Below the pieces are notes generated by a model that was not told the origin of the DNA, made no database searches, and saw only the letters and a list, made by a program, of their open reading frames with translations. DNA of 64,000 nt from assembly GCA_036675025.1 (NCBI GenBank), contig JAKFFN010000113.1:1-64000 (forward strand), in the 5' to 3' direction. The DNA is from JAKFFN01 sp036675025 (GTDB lineage Bacteria; Sumerlaeota; Sumerlaeia; Sumerlaeales; Sumerlaeaceae). This document shows positions 27,101 through 34,522 of the stretch, piece after piece (position 1 is the stretch's first letter; each line of letters starts with the position of its first letter). The position numbers and the translations under genes were made by a program.

Positions 27101-27302
27101 TCAGGCTACTCTTGAAGAAGCGCTGCCTGAAGTGGCCGCTGAGGGCCAGGCCATTGATGAAATGGACGGTACTATCGGCCTTCCCCATGACAAGCAGGAG
27201 CCGGTACGCCGCGAACAAAAAGTTGGCCGCAATGATCCATGCCCTTGTGGCAGCGGAAAGAAATATAAGAAATGCTGCGGGGCGACAGCCGACGTAGAGT
27301 AA
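24159..27302 (+). CDS. secA: Preprotein translocase ATPase SecA (long form)
   Basis: 1047 residues against about 840-900 in model bacteria. Motor of Sec-dependent export at the cytoplasmic membrane. DEAD-type motor: Walker A MATGEGKTLVA, Walker B IVDEVDNILIDEA, and in the second half ATNMAGRGTDIKL and QLRGRAGRQGDPGSS. Helical scaffold and wing domains follow with DYDNVMNKQREAIY. The C-terminus has the zinc-binding SEC-C motif CPCGSGKKYKKCCG, which contacts SecB and phospholipid. The extra length is mainly an insertion at about residues 370-465, within or next to the preprotein cross-linking domain, before LKAYSLYERDVEYVV. AAAGGA sits some 14 nt before ATG 24159, which is far. Confidence 0.97.
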   Translation: MLKNLLGKVFGNKQARDMRRIRPIIDEINSYFEEYQGLSEEDLRGKTAEFKNRLTEGETLDDLLPEAFAVIKETCRRHKGKTWPAAGVDITWDMVPYDVQMAGGIALHEGRIAEMATGEGKTLVAVAPLYLNALAGRGTHLVTVNDYLARRDSEWMGPIFEYLGLTIGCLDSTEPNTLERREMYERDITYGTNHEYGFDYLRDNMVTSPDQVVQQRGHFYAIVDEVDNILIDEARTPLIISGPVDRSTHRYDEIKPVVFDLVKKQNELTSRYMTEVEEATKRGPLTREEGVKLLQVQRGLPKQKRLLKLKAEPGVQGLIEKVELEFMAEKKLHELDEGLYYTVDEKTHQIDLTERGRNELSPSNPKLWELPDIVEEIAAIEAGDFEIIYLNDGTEVLLNGTVAQRKGMKTADGGYEIHRHDGIQRIAAADVAKVVSGADIDKPGRERFKDVIRTENGVQTEKLHNISQMLKAYSLYERDVEYVVQENKVIIVDEFTGRLMNGRRWSDGLHQAVEAKEGVEIEIETQTLATVTLQNFFRLYKKLSGMTGTAETEAGEFAHTYDIDVMVVPTNRRIKRTDNNDIVYKTKREKYKAVIDEIVACHERQLPVLVGTVSVEVSELLSRYLKARRIPHNVLNAKAHQREAEIVMGAGQPGAVTIATNMAGRGTDIKLHPDVIIRDDNGEGVDGGLQIIGTERHESRRIDRQLRGRAGRQGDPGSSKFFISLEDDLMRLFGSDRIVRIMDRLGLEEGEDITHPLVTRAIESAQKKVEARNFEIRKRTLDYDNVMNKQREAIYKLRRSILLGEDVRTLMLDIHLQAIDNLLTEFMPESTREAWDAEGFLDHLQRHIPYANFKELQDQVAGGDRESILDLVSEKLEEAYNAKSEQLGEDLLVRLARYVVLRRIDDNWRDHLLAVDDLRESIGWRGYAQLDPLVEYQKEASIMFEELMGNMHKEVMEHFFLTQPVMQVQEPEHQIGPIQARQATLEEALPEVAAEGQAIDEMDGTIGLPHDKQEPVRREQKVGRNDPCPCGSGKKYKKCCGATADVE

Positions 27303-27766
27303 AACCTAAACTGCCGAACGGATGGGTAACCGGGAACAACAATGCCGGCCCCATCCGCCGTCGGCTGCCGGATGCCACGCTGTGGGACCGTGCATTAATT
27401 GCAATTTTCTTTTTTGTGACTGGCGCCATTGCAACTGGTGCGCTCTACTGGTATCTATCACAGCCCGGATCAAACTCGGCTACCTACACGCGGCGCGGTC
27501 CGCATTCGCTGGTGATGCCGCTGGAATCCATGACTGGAGCCGAGGCCTCGACTCACTTTGTATTCGTATGCCTGGCCGGTGGGGTTGTTGCGGCTCTGGC
27601 CTATGTCTTGATTTCTGTACTGGATCCCTACGGCACGACTGCGGCGGCCAAGGCAGAGAAAAAGCGCAAGCGCGACCGTTTCGAGTTCCTGAAGCAGGCT
27701 GGTTACCCGGTAGCTGAGCCTGACGACGAAACTGGCGAGGCGGGCGCACCTTCCCAGCCGAAATAG
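27272..27766 (+). CDS. Small membrane protein of unknown function
   Basis: 164 residues starting inside the last 31 nt of secA. Two transmembrane helices are visible, LIAIFFFVTGAIATGALYWYL (given here as residues about 42-62) and FVFVCLAGGVVAALAYVLIS (about 97-116). A positively charged KAEKKRKRDRFEFLKQAG segment and an acidic tail follow. No alternative in-frame ATG or GTG exists before the first helix, so ATG 27272 is accepted and translational coupling to secA is likely. The stop touches the stop of the convergent endonuclease gene. Not recognised; a membrane-associated helper of unknown kind. Confidence 0.65.
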   Translation: MLRGDSRRRVKPKLPNGWVTGNNNAGPIRRRLPDATLWDRALIAIFFFVTGAIATGALYWYLSQPGSNSATYTRRGPHSLVMPLESMTGAEASTHFVFVCLAGGVVAALAYVLISVLDPYGTTAAAKAEKKRKRDRFEFLKQAGYPVAEPDDETGEAGAPSQPK

Positions 27767-29680
27767 TTACCTGGCTTTTCCGCCACCCGGTGTCTCGAAA
27801 TCTTTCCATTCATTAATCCCGGTGTTGCTTTGCAGTGTACCGGGACTGCCAGCTATGGCGGCATTTGCGTTGCCAGGAGTAATGGTTCGGACGCGCCACA
27901 ATCCGGAAGGTGTCAAACTACCGTCTGGTGAATTGCTTACTATCGGGAAACCCCAGTTGCCGCTGTTCGGCAGTGCCTGCGGCACACGGTGCGCCGCTCG
28001 ATCCACAGCAAAATCAGCCGCGCTGCCAACCCTGTCCGGGGCAAATGCATCTATAACTAGATCGGTGCTGCTCCGGTAAATATCATAGCAGTCATTTCCA
28101 TTATGAGCAATATTTAAATCGGTCCCGTCTGGTGCAAATCCAAAAGCTGTCTGGAAATCTGAACTGTTATTCGCGAGTACATAAAAATCACCTGCGTCGA
28201 TGGATCCTGTCGTAAGGGCTATATTTGTGGGTGCGAAGTTGCCATTCGTAAACCGCCGCAGCGATATTCCCGACGTTGCCAGGTTGATTGTTTGTGTCGT
28301 GTTATTATACAACTCCAAGTACTTTAGGTTTCCCTGGCTGCCTTCGAACACTTCAGATATTACCAGTCCAGCAAGAGGTTCACTGGTAATACCGATCTCA
28401 AACTCGTTGCTTGCGATCGGCCCGTACGGCGCGATGTTGTCTTGCCCACCATTGGCAGACAATTCTATGCCATCATCAGAAAGAGAAACGCCGACAGTTG
28501 CACCGGCAGTGGACCAAACAGGTATATCAACTGTCACAAGGATCGGGTTAGATCCCGTCGCAAGGTAAAAAGGGTGGCTTAATGCGAGCGAAGCTATCCC
28601 ACCGGTAAATGAGCCGCTTGCCAGCCGTGAATCTTCCGGACCGACTTCTCCATCGGCGTCCACATCATACCAAAGCTCGATCTGGCTTACTTCATTATCC
28701 GCTATGGTCCCCACCTTATAAAAAGTCAACACCGCCAGGTGAACTTCCTGGCCCACGGTTTCTGTGGGGAGCCGCAGCACTGGCACATTCGCTGTACCGG
28801 CAGCAATGGTGCGCGTAGCGGGTCGATCGGCTGCGAGGGTCAACGTATTATTATCCTGCGGCGTCCAAGCCGGACCACCAAACACATCATCCACCCATTC
28901 CGGATGGTCCACAAAGGGATTCGCGTTCTGCTGATAGCGATAGGCTTTATAGTTACGCGCACGTTCTTCGGCGGTCGGTGGAAACTGCCGGTGCCAGTTC
29001 AGCAGCGTAGTTAAAAATGCCATCTGTCCGGCTCCCGTTCCACCGGGATAGGAATTAGTTACTGTAAGGTTCGGCTCGCCGTTTAATCCCTCATACCGCA
29101 CATCCATGTAAAGAACGGCCCGCGCCGCCCGCCCCTTGTCCACGTCTGCCGGTTCAAATACACTGGACGTGGCTTTATTTCCGAACACATCCTGGTAAGT
29201 GGGCGCAGTAACTACATCATACGGAGAATTACTGCGTCGGCTGTTTACGTCAGTATCTGATGGGTATAGCGCATGCACATCGCTGCGCATTGGCTCATCC
29301 TGGTTAAAGAATGACTGCGGAAACATATGCTCCCGATTCCAGCCGCCCATGGAAGGCGAGCCATCAGCATCTGTGCCGGATATCTTTGCCCGCACATCCC
29401 CACCATAGATCAGCCGCACGTGATCTGCCGATGTGGTTGCTTCGTCGATGTCGCGTAGCGGTTCCCAGGTGTTGTCATAGCCCAATTGAAGTACGCCAGC
29501 CGATAACGTGGCGTTCAGGGTACTCCGCAGTAATGAGGCTGTCGATGTGTTAACGTCGTCATAATAAGCAGGGGATAGGCCGCAGCAACCGGCGCCTGCA
29601 CTAAGGCTGAGTAGTACAATGGTACCAGCACTAGCCAGATACCTCAGCGGGTTGATCTGCTTATTTGTGCTCACATTCAT
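27767..29680 (-). CDS. Secreted endonuclease I family nuclease with lamin-tail-like domain
   Basis: 637 residues. A signal peptide (ASAGTIVLLSLSAGAGC) precedes an Endonuclease_1 domain (residues about 45-270). Its core has WNREHMFPQSFF with the catalytic His, MRSDVHALYPSDTDVNSRRSN and RYEGLNGEP. A beta-rich linker with a calcium-type stretch DVDADGEVGPEDS lies at about 335-350. Residues about 445-610 look like a lamin tail domain (LVISEVFEGSQGNLKYLELY, YNNTTQTINLATSG). Such proteins degrade extracellular DNA for nutrition or biofilm release. AGGGG lies before ATG 29680. The Cys in the signal region is not in a good lipobox, so free secretion is as likely as lipidation. Confidence 0.85.
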   Translation of the reverse strand: MNVSTNKQINPLRYLASAGTIVLLSLSAGAGCCGLSPAYYDDVNTSTASLLRSTLNATLSAGVLQLGYDNTWEPLRDIDEATTSADHVRLIYGGDVRAKISGTDADGSPSMGGWNREHMFPQSFFNQDEPMRSDVHALYPSDTDVNSRRSNSPYDVVTAPTYQDVFGNKATSSVFEPADVDKGRAARAVLYMDVRYEGLNGEPNLTVTNSYPGGTGAGQMAFLTTLLNWHRQFPPTAEERARNYKAYRYQQNANPFVDHPEWVDDVFGGPAWTPQDNNTLTLAADRPATRTIAAGTANVPVLRLPTETVGQEVHLAVLTFYKVGTIADNEVSQIELWYDVDADGEVGPEDSRLASGSFTGGIASLALSHPFYLATGSNPILVTVDIPVWSTAGATVGVSLSDDGIELSANGGQDNIAPYGPIASNEFEIGITSEPLAGLVISEVFEGSQGNLKYLELYNNTTQTINLATSGISLRRFTNGNFAPTNIALTTGSIDAGDFYVLANNSSDFQTAFGFAPDGTDLNIAHNGNDCYDIYRSSTDLVIDAFAPDRVGSAADFAVDRAAHRVPQALPNSGNWGFPIVSNSPDGSLTPSGLWRVRTITPGNANAAIAGSPGTLQSNTGINEWKDFETPGGGKAR

Positions 29681-29809
29681 TACAGACCCCTGCAGTACGT
29701 GTATAAATCAGGCCACTAATAAAGATGAAAAGTTCATAAAATAGGGAAAAGGCCGGGCTGCCTTCAGCATTCTTGATATTCCCTATTCTACTTCAGCATA
29801 TGCCAAAAC

Positions 29810-30382
29810 ATGCATACACTTATTGTTTCTTCCAGCCTGAATCCCGAGAGTCGTAGCAACTACCTGGCGCGGCAGGCTGCCGACTGGCTTACCCATAACA
29901 ATATTGACGTATCCCATATCCAGTTGAGCGGGAACGAGATGCCGGGATTCGACAATTCTGATCTGTTTGAATCAGCCATTTACCTGGACTATTACCAGCA
30001 GGCTCAGCTGGCTGATAATATTATTTTTGCCAGCCCGGTCTATAACTGGAGCATATGCTCTGAACTGAAGAAGTTTATAGAAATTGTGGGATCGACAGAC
30101 GCAACCCGACAAAGCCCGTTCTTCGACAAGCTCATATCGTTCATCTTTTCCGCCGGCCTGCCCCATAGCTATATGGTTATGGGAGGTATAGCTGTCCCGC
30201 TTATGTTGGATTTCCGGTGTGTTATTAATCCGCACCAGGCTTATTTGCATAACCGCGACTGGCAGGATAGCATCAGCCTGACTGCCGATGGTCGCACTAA
30301 GCTGGAGCGGATGTTGACAGCCCACGCAGAACTGGGCAGCCGGCTTCGTGGCTACGGAAATACAACGCTGTGGACTGTCTAG
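29810..30382 (+). CDS. NADPH-dependent FMN reductase family protein
   Basis: 190 residues, flavodoxin-like fold. The FMN phosphate loop is IVSSSLNPESRS, the flavin-contacting loop is ASPVYNWSICSELKKFIE, and a third flavin segment is SAGLPHSYMVMGG. The family reduces flavins, quinones, azo dyes or chromate with NAD(P)H. It is cytoplasmic and monocistronic by spacing, divergent from the endonuclease I gene across 129 bp. No flavin-dependent oxygenase partner is adjacent. No clear Shine-Dalgarno sequence was seen before ATG 29810. Confidence 0.85.
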   Translation: MHTLIVSSSLNPESRSNYLARQAADWLTHNNIDVSHIQLSGNEMPGFDNSDLFESAIYLDYYQQAQLADNIIFASPVYNWSICSELKKFIEIVGSTDATRQSPFFDKLISFIFSAGLPHSYMVMGGIAVPLMLDFRCVINPHQAYLHNRDWQDSISLTADGRTKLERMLTAHAELGSRLRGYGNTTLWTV

Positions 30383-30467
30383 AAATAGACTCACGAGTAA
30401 GTGAAAATGAAGGCATTTTACCCTTGCAGTGATGGCTTGGAGGATAGAACGGTTGTTCTATTGGCTA

Positions 30468-30737
30468 ATGGTGATCAAGAACCCAAAAGGACGCGGCGCT
30501 GATGATAATCCCGGTAATCGCTTTGAGCGACTGCATGTGGAACCCTATGATGAGGATCTGCTGCCGGATGACGTGACGGAAACGGTTCCGACAACGTATC
30601 TTGGAGTCGCCAGCAAGAGCGTTTTAACGACAAACGACAGTCCGGATGTCGGCTTTCGCTACAGCGTTAACCCCTACTCAGGATGTTCCCACGCCTGCGC
30701 GTACTTTCAGTTGTTACACTGTTGCGACGGCTATTAA
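30468..30737 (+). pseudogene. Truncated PA0069-family radical SAM gene fragment
   Basis: The first ~79 codons encode the N-terminus of a PA0069/SplB-like radical SAM protein: NPKGRGADDNPGNRFERLHV, then SVLTTNDSPDVGFRYSVNPY and the start of the iron-sulfur motif GCSHACAY. The homology stops at about 30704, just before the third cysteine of CxxxCxxC. The remaining 11 codons are unrelated and end at 30737. Without the cluster the product cannot work. An intact relative lies at 34523-35590; in this region the two differ at about half of the residues, so the fragment is not a recent copy of it. ATG 30468 or GTG 30471 is the likely original start. Confidence 0.85.
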
Positions 30738-30739
30738 GA

Positions 30740-30772
30740 AGCTCCTTCGTCCTTCCGAGGGACGAAGGAGCT
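30740..30772. terminator. Perfect 13-bp hairpin between convergent genes
   Basis: AGCTCCTTCGTCC (30740-30752) pairs perfectly with GGACGAAGGAGCT (30760-30772) around a 7-nt loop. It lies 3 nt after the radical SAM fragment and 27 nt from the stop of the convergent VCBS gene. No long T-tract follows on either strand, so a bidirectional terminator or a dispersed palindromic repeat are both possible. Confidence 0.55.
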
Positions 30773-30799
30773 ACACGGTTTTGTAACTGTTGGGCGGAA

Positions 30800-33700
30800 C
30801 TAGTCGATCGTGAAGCTGCTTACGCTGACGGGGAGCGTTGCGGCTGCGCTTGAGACGTCAGGGGTCCATTCCAGCGAGAGTGGATTTTGGGAATTGGCAT
30901 CCCACGCGCGGCTGCTGGCACTAGTTATATGCTTCAAGATGAGGGAATCGGCTCCCGTCGCATTGGCCGAACGTTCCACGCAAACGAAGAAGGTTTTCGT
31001 ATTCGTGGCGGCTATCGACGTGGTAGCTGTCGCGGGAAGAAGTAACTGCAATTGCCCCAGCCAGTCAAGGTTCAGCAGTGTGGTACGCGCTACGATTGTG
31101 TCACTAGCCTGTTCGAACGAGCCTGAGGCATCGGTGTCGTGCCAAACCGAAATTGCAGAGACTAGGTAGTTTGCGCGGTTCGTGGACAACCTGTTACCCA
31201 ACGAATCTGAAACGCCCAAATGAAAGCTGGACAGATATTCCAACGAATCGGTGGCGGACCCGTTATGAGTCGCGACAATCTTGAGCAGACTTGTGGTGGT
31301 GCCGGCGGCCAAACCCGCCGGAGCGACGCTAGTTGTCGCCAGCTTGAACTGCCCGCCGATATTAGGGAGCACCGAGACGTTATTCGATGAAGAGTTCGCC
31401 GCCGCGAGGTCTGCTTTGCTGTCGCCGTTAAAGTCACCCACAGCGACGGACCAGGGAACCGTCCCCACGGAGAAGTTCGTCGCTGCGCCGAAGCTACCCG
31501 CGCCGTTGCCCAAAAGCACCGAGACGTTGTTCGAATTCGCATTTACAGCGGCAAGGTCGACTTTGCCGTCGCCGTTAAAGTCACCCACCACAACGGACCG
31601 GGGGCTCGTCCCTGCGGAGAAGTTCGTCGCCGCGCCGAAGCCGCCCGCGCCGTTGCCCAAAAGCACCGAGACGTTGTTCGAATTCGCATTCACAGCGGCC
31701 AGGTCGGCTTTACCGTCGCCGTTAAAGTCACCCACCGCCACGGAATTGGGGCTGCTTCCGACGCTATAGTTCGTGGGGGGCCCGAAGCCGTCCGCGCCGT
31801 TGCCCAAAAGCACCGCAACGTTATTGGAGCTATTTTTCACCGTTGCGAGGTCGACTTTGCCGTCGTCGTTAAAGTCACCCACCGCGACGGACCAGGGGTT
31901 CGTCCCCACGAAGAAGTTAGTCGCCGCGCCGAAGCTGCCAGTGCCATTGCCTAAAAGCACCGAGACGTTGTCCGAATTCGCATTCACAGCCGCGAGGTCT
32001 GCTTTGCCGTCGCCGTTAAAGTCACCAACCGCAACGGAATTGGGGCTGCTTCCGACGCTATAGTTCGTGGAGGGCCCGAAGCCGCCCGCGCCGTTGCCCA
32101 AAAGCACCGAGACGTTGTTCGAATTCGCATTCGCAGCGGCGAGGTCCACTTTGCCGTCGGCGTTAAAGTCACCCACCGCGACGGAGCGAGGGCTCGTCCC
32201 CACGGAGAAGTTCATCGCAGTGCCGAGCGTAGCGCTGCGGTGGATTTGGTTGTTCAACAGCACCGATACGTTGTTTATGTTAAAGTTTGCAGCTACCAGA
32301 TCCACCGCGCCGTCGGCGTTCAGGTCGCCAACAGCAACGCCAAGGGGGGTCGTGCCCACACCCTGGCTGAGTGCTGCCTGAAAGGTGCCGTTGCCGTTAC
32401 CGAGGAGGAATGACAGATTCGCACTCCCGGCGTTAGCTGTCACGAGATCGTCTTTGCCATCGGCATTCAAATCCGCAACGATCACGCGGTAAGGATTTGT
32501 TCCAGCGGGGTAACTGGTCGCCAAACCGAAAGTCCCGAAACCGCTACCGAGCAAAACCGACACGCTGTTCGATCCCTCGTTCGCTGTGGCAATGTCCACT
32601 TTGCCATCTCCGTTGAAGTCTCCAAGCGATGCCTGCCTGGGGTTTGTTCCGGTGGCATAAGTCAAAGCAGGGTTAAAAATGCCCTCGCCGATTCCCAGGT
32701 AGATGCCGACATTGTTTGATCCCTGATTCGCGACGACGAGATCCTGCTTGCCGTCGCCGTTGAGGTCACCCGCAGCGACCGTATTGGGCGAGATGCCCGT
32801 ATCGTAGTTGACTGGAGACGCAAAGGATCCGCTTCCATCGCCTATCAGTACGGACATGGAGGAAACTCCGTTGGCCACTGCAAGGTCGGGCTTTCCATCG
32901 GAATTGAAGTCGCTTACAGCAAGGAACTGGGCGCCAGCGCCCGAGCTGAAGGAAGCGGCCGTTGCGAACCCGCCAGTTCCATTGCCGATGAGAACTGAGA
33001 CGTTATTCGAGGTCATGTTTGCTGTCGCGAGGTCGGTTTTCCCATCACGGTTAAAGTCGCCGGAAACGATGGCGAACGGCCCTGTCCCGACCGAGAAGTT
33101 GGTACCCGGGCCGAAGGTTCCGTCGCCAGCGCCCATGCGCACGGCGACGTTGTTTGCACCGTAATTGGCGACTGCGAGATCGCGTTTGCCGTCGCCGTTA
33201 AAATCGCCGAAGGTGACTGAGGAAGGGTTCGTTCCAGCGCCAACGGAAGTTGCAGCGCTAAACGTCGCGTCTGTCGGAGTGAAGGTTTGCAAGAGCACCG
33301 AGACCTGGTTTGTATAATTCGCCGTAACGAGGTCGGCCTTGCCGTCGCCGTTGAAGTCGCCCACCGCCACGGAATAGGAGAAGGTCCCGGCGCTAAAAGT
33401 CGTGCCGGATCCAAAGCTGCCAGCTCCGTTGCCCAGAAGTAGTGAGACAATATTGCCTGAAGAGAAGCTAACCGTGGCGAGGTCGGCCTTGCCGTCGCCG
33501 TTGAAGTCGCCCACCGCCACGGAAGTGGGGCTGCTTCCGACGCTAAAGTTCGTGGCGGATCCAAAGCTGCCGGCGCCGTTTCCCATGAGCACCGAGACGT
33601 TGCTGGACCAGTAGTTGGCCGTGGCGAGGTCTGCCTTGCCGTCGCCGTTGAAATCGCCCACCGCCACCGAAAACGGGGCGGTCCCAACGCTTAAGTTCGT

Positions 33701-34282
33701 GGCGGAGCCAAAGGCGCCGGCACCGTTGCCCAAGAGTACCGATACGGTATCCGAGCCATTATTGGCCGCGGCGAGGTCAGCCTTGCCGTCGTCGTTGAAG
33801 TCGCCCACCGCCACGGAATAGGGGTTGCTTCCGACGCTAAAGTTCGTGGGGGAGCCAAAGCTGCCGGCGCCGTTACCCAGCAGCACCGAGACATTACTAG
33901 AGCCATTGTTTGCAGTGGCGAGGTCGGGCTTACCGTCTCCGTTAAAGTCGCCCACCGCCACGGAATAGGGGTTGCTTCCGACGCTAAAGTTCGTGGCGGA
34001 CCCGAAGCCGCCCGCGCCATTGCCCAGAAGCACCGAGACGTTATTTGAGTTAATGTTAGCCGTGGCGAGGTCGGCCTTCCCGTCGCCGTTGAAGTCACCT
34101 GCCGCCACGGAGCGCGGGGTGCTTCCGGCCGGAAAGTGTGTCGCCGCAGCAAAATTGACGCTGGCCGCCCTACATGAACATGAAACTGCCAAAATCCCGA
34201 TAATTGTCAAAAGGGTGCTGAGCCTGCCACGTGAGGGTAGAATTGGATCAACAACAAACCGAACTGGGTACTTATCCTTCAT
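30800..34282 (-). CDS. Giant secreted FG-GAP/VCBS repeat protein
   Basis: 1160 residues from ATG 34282, which has AGGAGA 9 nt before it. A signal peptide (LLTIIGILAVSCSCRA) is followed by 19 FG-GAP/VCBS repeats of about 49 residues. Each has the core GDFNGDGKADLATAN then NNVSVLLGNGAGSFG. The DxDxDG loop binds calcium in related integrin-like propellers, and 19 blades would make two to three propellers in series. The C-terminal ~180 residues (FKLATTSVAPAGLAAG onward) lack repeats and may be a sorting or adhesion module. A cell-surface or secreted binding role is inferred. Opposite-strand frames through it are mirror images of the repeat. Confidence 0.9.
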   Translation of the reverse strand: MKDKYPVRFVVDPILPSRGRLSTLLTIIGILAVSCSCRAASVNFAAATHFPAGSTPRSVAAGDFNGDGKADLATANINSNNVSVLLGNGAGGFGSATNFSVGSNPYSVAVGDFNGDGKPDLATANNGSSNVSVLLGNGAGSFGSPTNFSVGSNPYSVAVGDFNDDGKADLAAANNGSDTVSVLLGNGAGAFGSATNLSVGTAPFSVAVGDFNGDGKADLATANYWSSNVSVLMGNGAGSFGSATNFSVGSSPTSVAVGDFNGDGKADLATVSFSSGNIVSLLLGNGAGSFGSGTTFSAGTFSYSVAVGDFNGDGKADLVTANYTNQVSVLLQTFTPTDATFSAATSVGAGTNPSSVTFGDFNGDGKRDLAVANYGANNVAVRMGAGDGTFGPGTNFSVGTGPFAIVSGDFNRDGKTDLATANMTSNNVSVLIGNGTGGFATAASFSSGAGAQFLAVSDFNSDGKPDLAVANGVSSMSVLIGDGSGSFASPVNYDTGISPNTVAAGDLNGDGKQDLVVANQGSNNVGIYLGIGEGIFNPALTYATGTNPRQASLGDFNGDGKVDIATANEGSNSVSVLLGSGFGTFGLATSYPAGTNPYRVIVADLNADGKDDLVTANAGSANLSFLLGNGNGTFQAALSQGVGTTPLGVAVGDLNADGAVDLVAANFNINNVSVLLNNQIHRSATLGTAMNFSVGTSPRSVAVGDFNADGKVDLAAANANSNNVSVLLGNGAGGFGPSTNYSVGSSPNSVAVGDFNGDGKADLAAVNANSDNVSVLLGNGTGSFGAATNFFVGTNPWSVAVGDFNDDGKVDLATVKNSSNNVAVLLGNGADGFGPPTNYSVGSSPNSVAVGDFNGDGKADLAAVNANSNNVSVLLGNGAGGFGAATNFSAGTSPRSVVVGDFNGDGKVDLAAVNANSNNVSVLLGNGAGSFGAATNFSVGTVPWSVAVGDFNGDSKADLAAANSSSNNVSVLPNIGGQFKLATTSVAPAGLAAGTTTSLLKIVATHNGSATDSLEYLSSFHLGVSDSLGNRLSTNRANYLVSAISVWHDTDASGSFEQASDTIVARTTLLNLDWLGQLQLLLPATATTSIAATNTKTFFVCVERSANATGADSLILKHITSASSRAWDANSQNPLSLEWTPDVSSAAATLPVSVSSFTID
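31380..34150. repeat. 147-bp tandem repeat array inside the VCBS gene
   Basis: Coding tandem repeats with a period of about 147 bp (49 codons), 19 copies. Several copies are nearly identical in DNA: the stretch TTGCCCAAAAGCACCGAGAC recurs near 31507, 31654 and 32095. A longer identity (GGAATTGGGGCTGCTTCCGA) recurs at about 31742 and 32036, 294 bp apart, so a two-unit block seems to have been duplicated. GGAATAGGGGTTGCTTCCGA recurs at 33815 and 33962, exactly one period apart. Confidence 0.85.
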
Positions 34283-34522
34283 TATCCAATTCTCCTGTGT
34301 ATAAATGGAGGCAAGATCATCGGACAATCAGGCATTGCCATTCGGATGAAATACCAGCACGCCTAAAAGTTCGGATGGATGGTTTAAGTCAATAGAATTA
34401 TGAGGCGCGCAAATCTATGTGCGCCGAAGCTTATTGTCGTCAGCTTTGACTGCCGCGACATGGAACTTTTTTGTGCTTTTCCCTTGCGCCAAACATAGAA
34501 CTTGCGTTCCATTCCACTCCTG

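Noticed and set aside
31281..33821. Chain of Pro/Ser/Thr-rich open frames on the + strand opposite the VCBS gene
   Set aside because: Periodic with the 147-bp repeat of the real gene on the minus strand; products are antisense translations of the GDFNGDGK repeat.
31380..34150. CRISPR-like regular repetition
   Set aside because: Period of 147 bp with coding-frame conservation and no unique spacers; it is a protein repeat.
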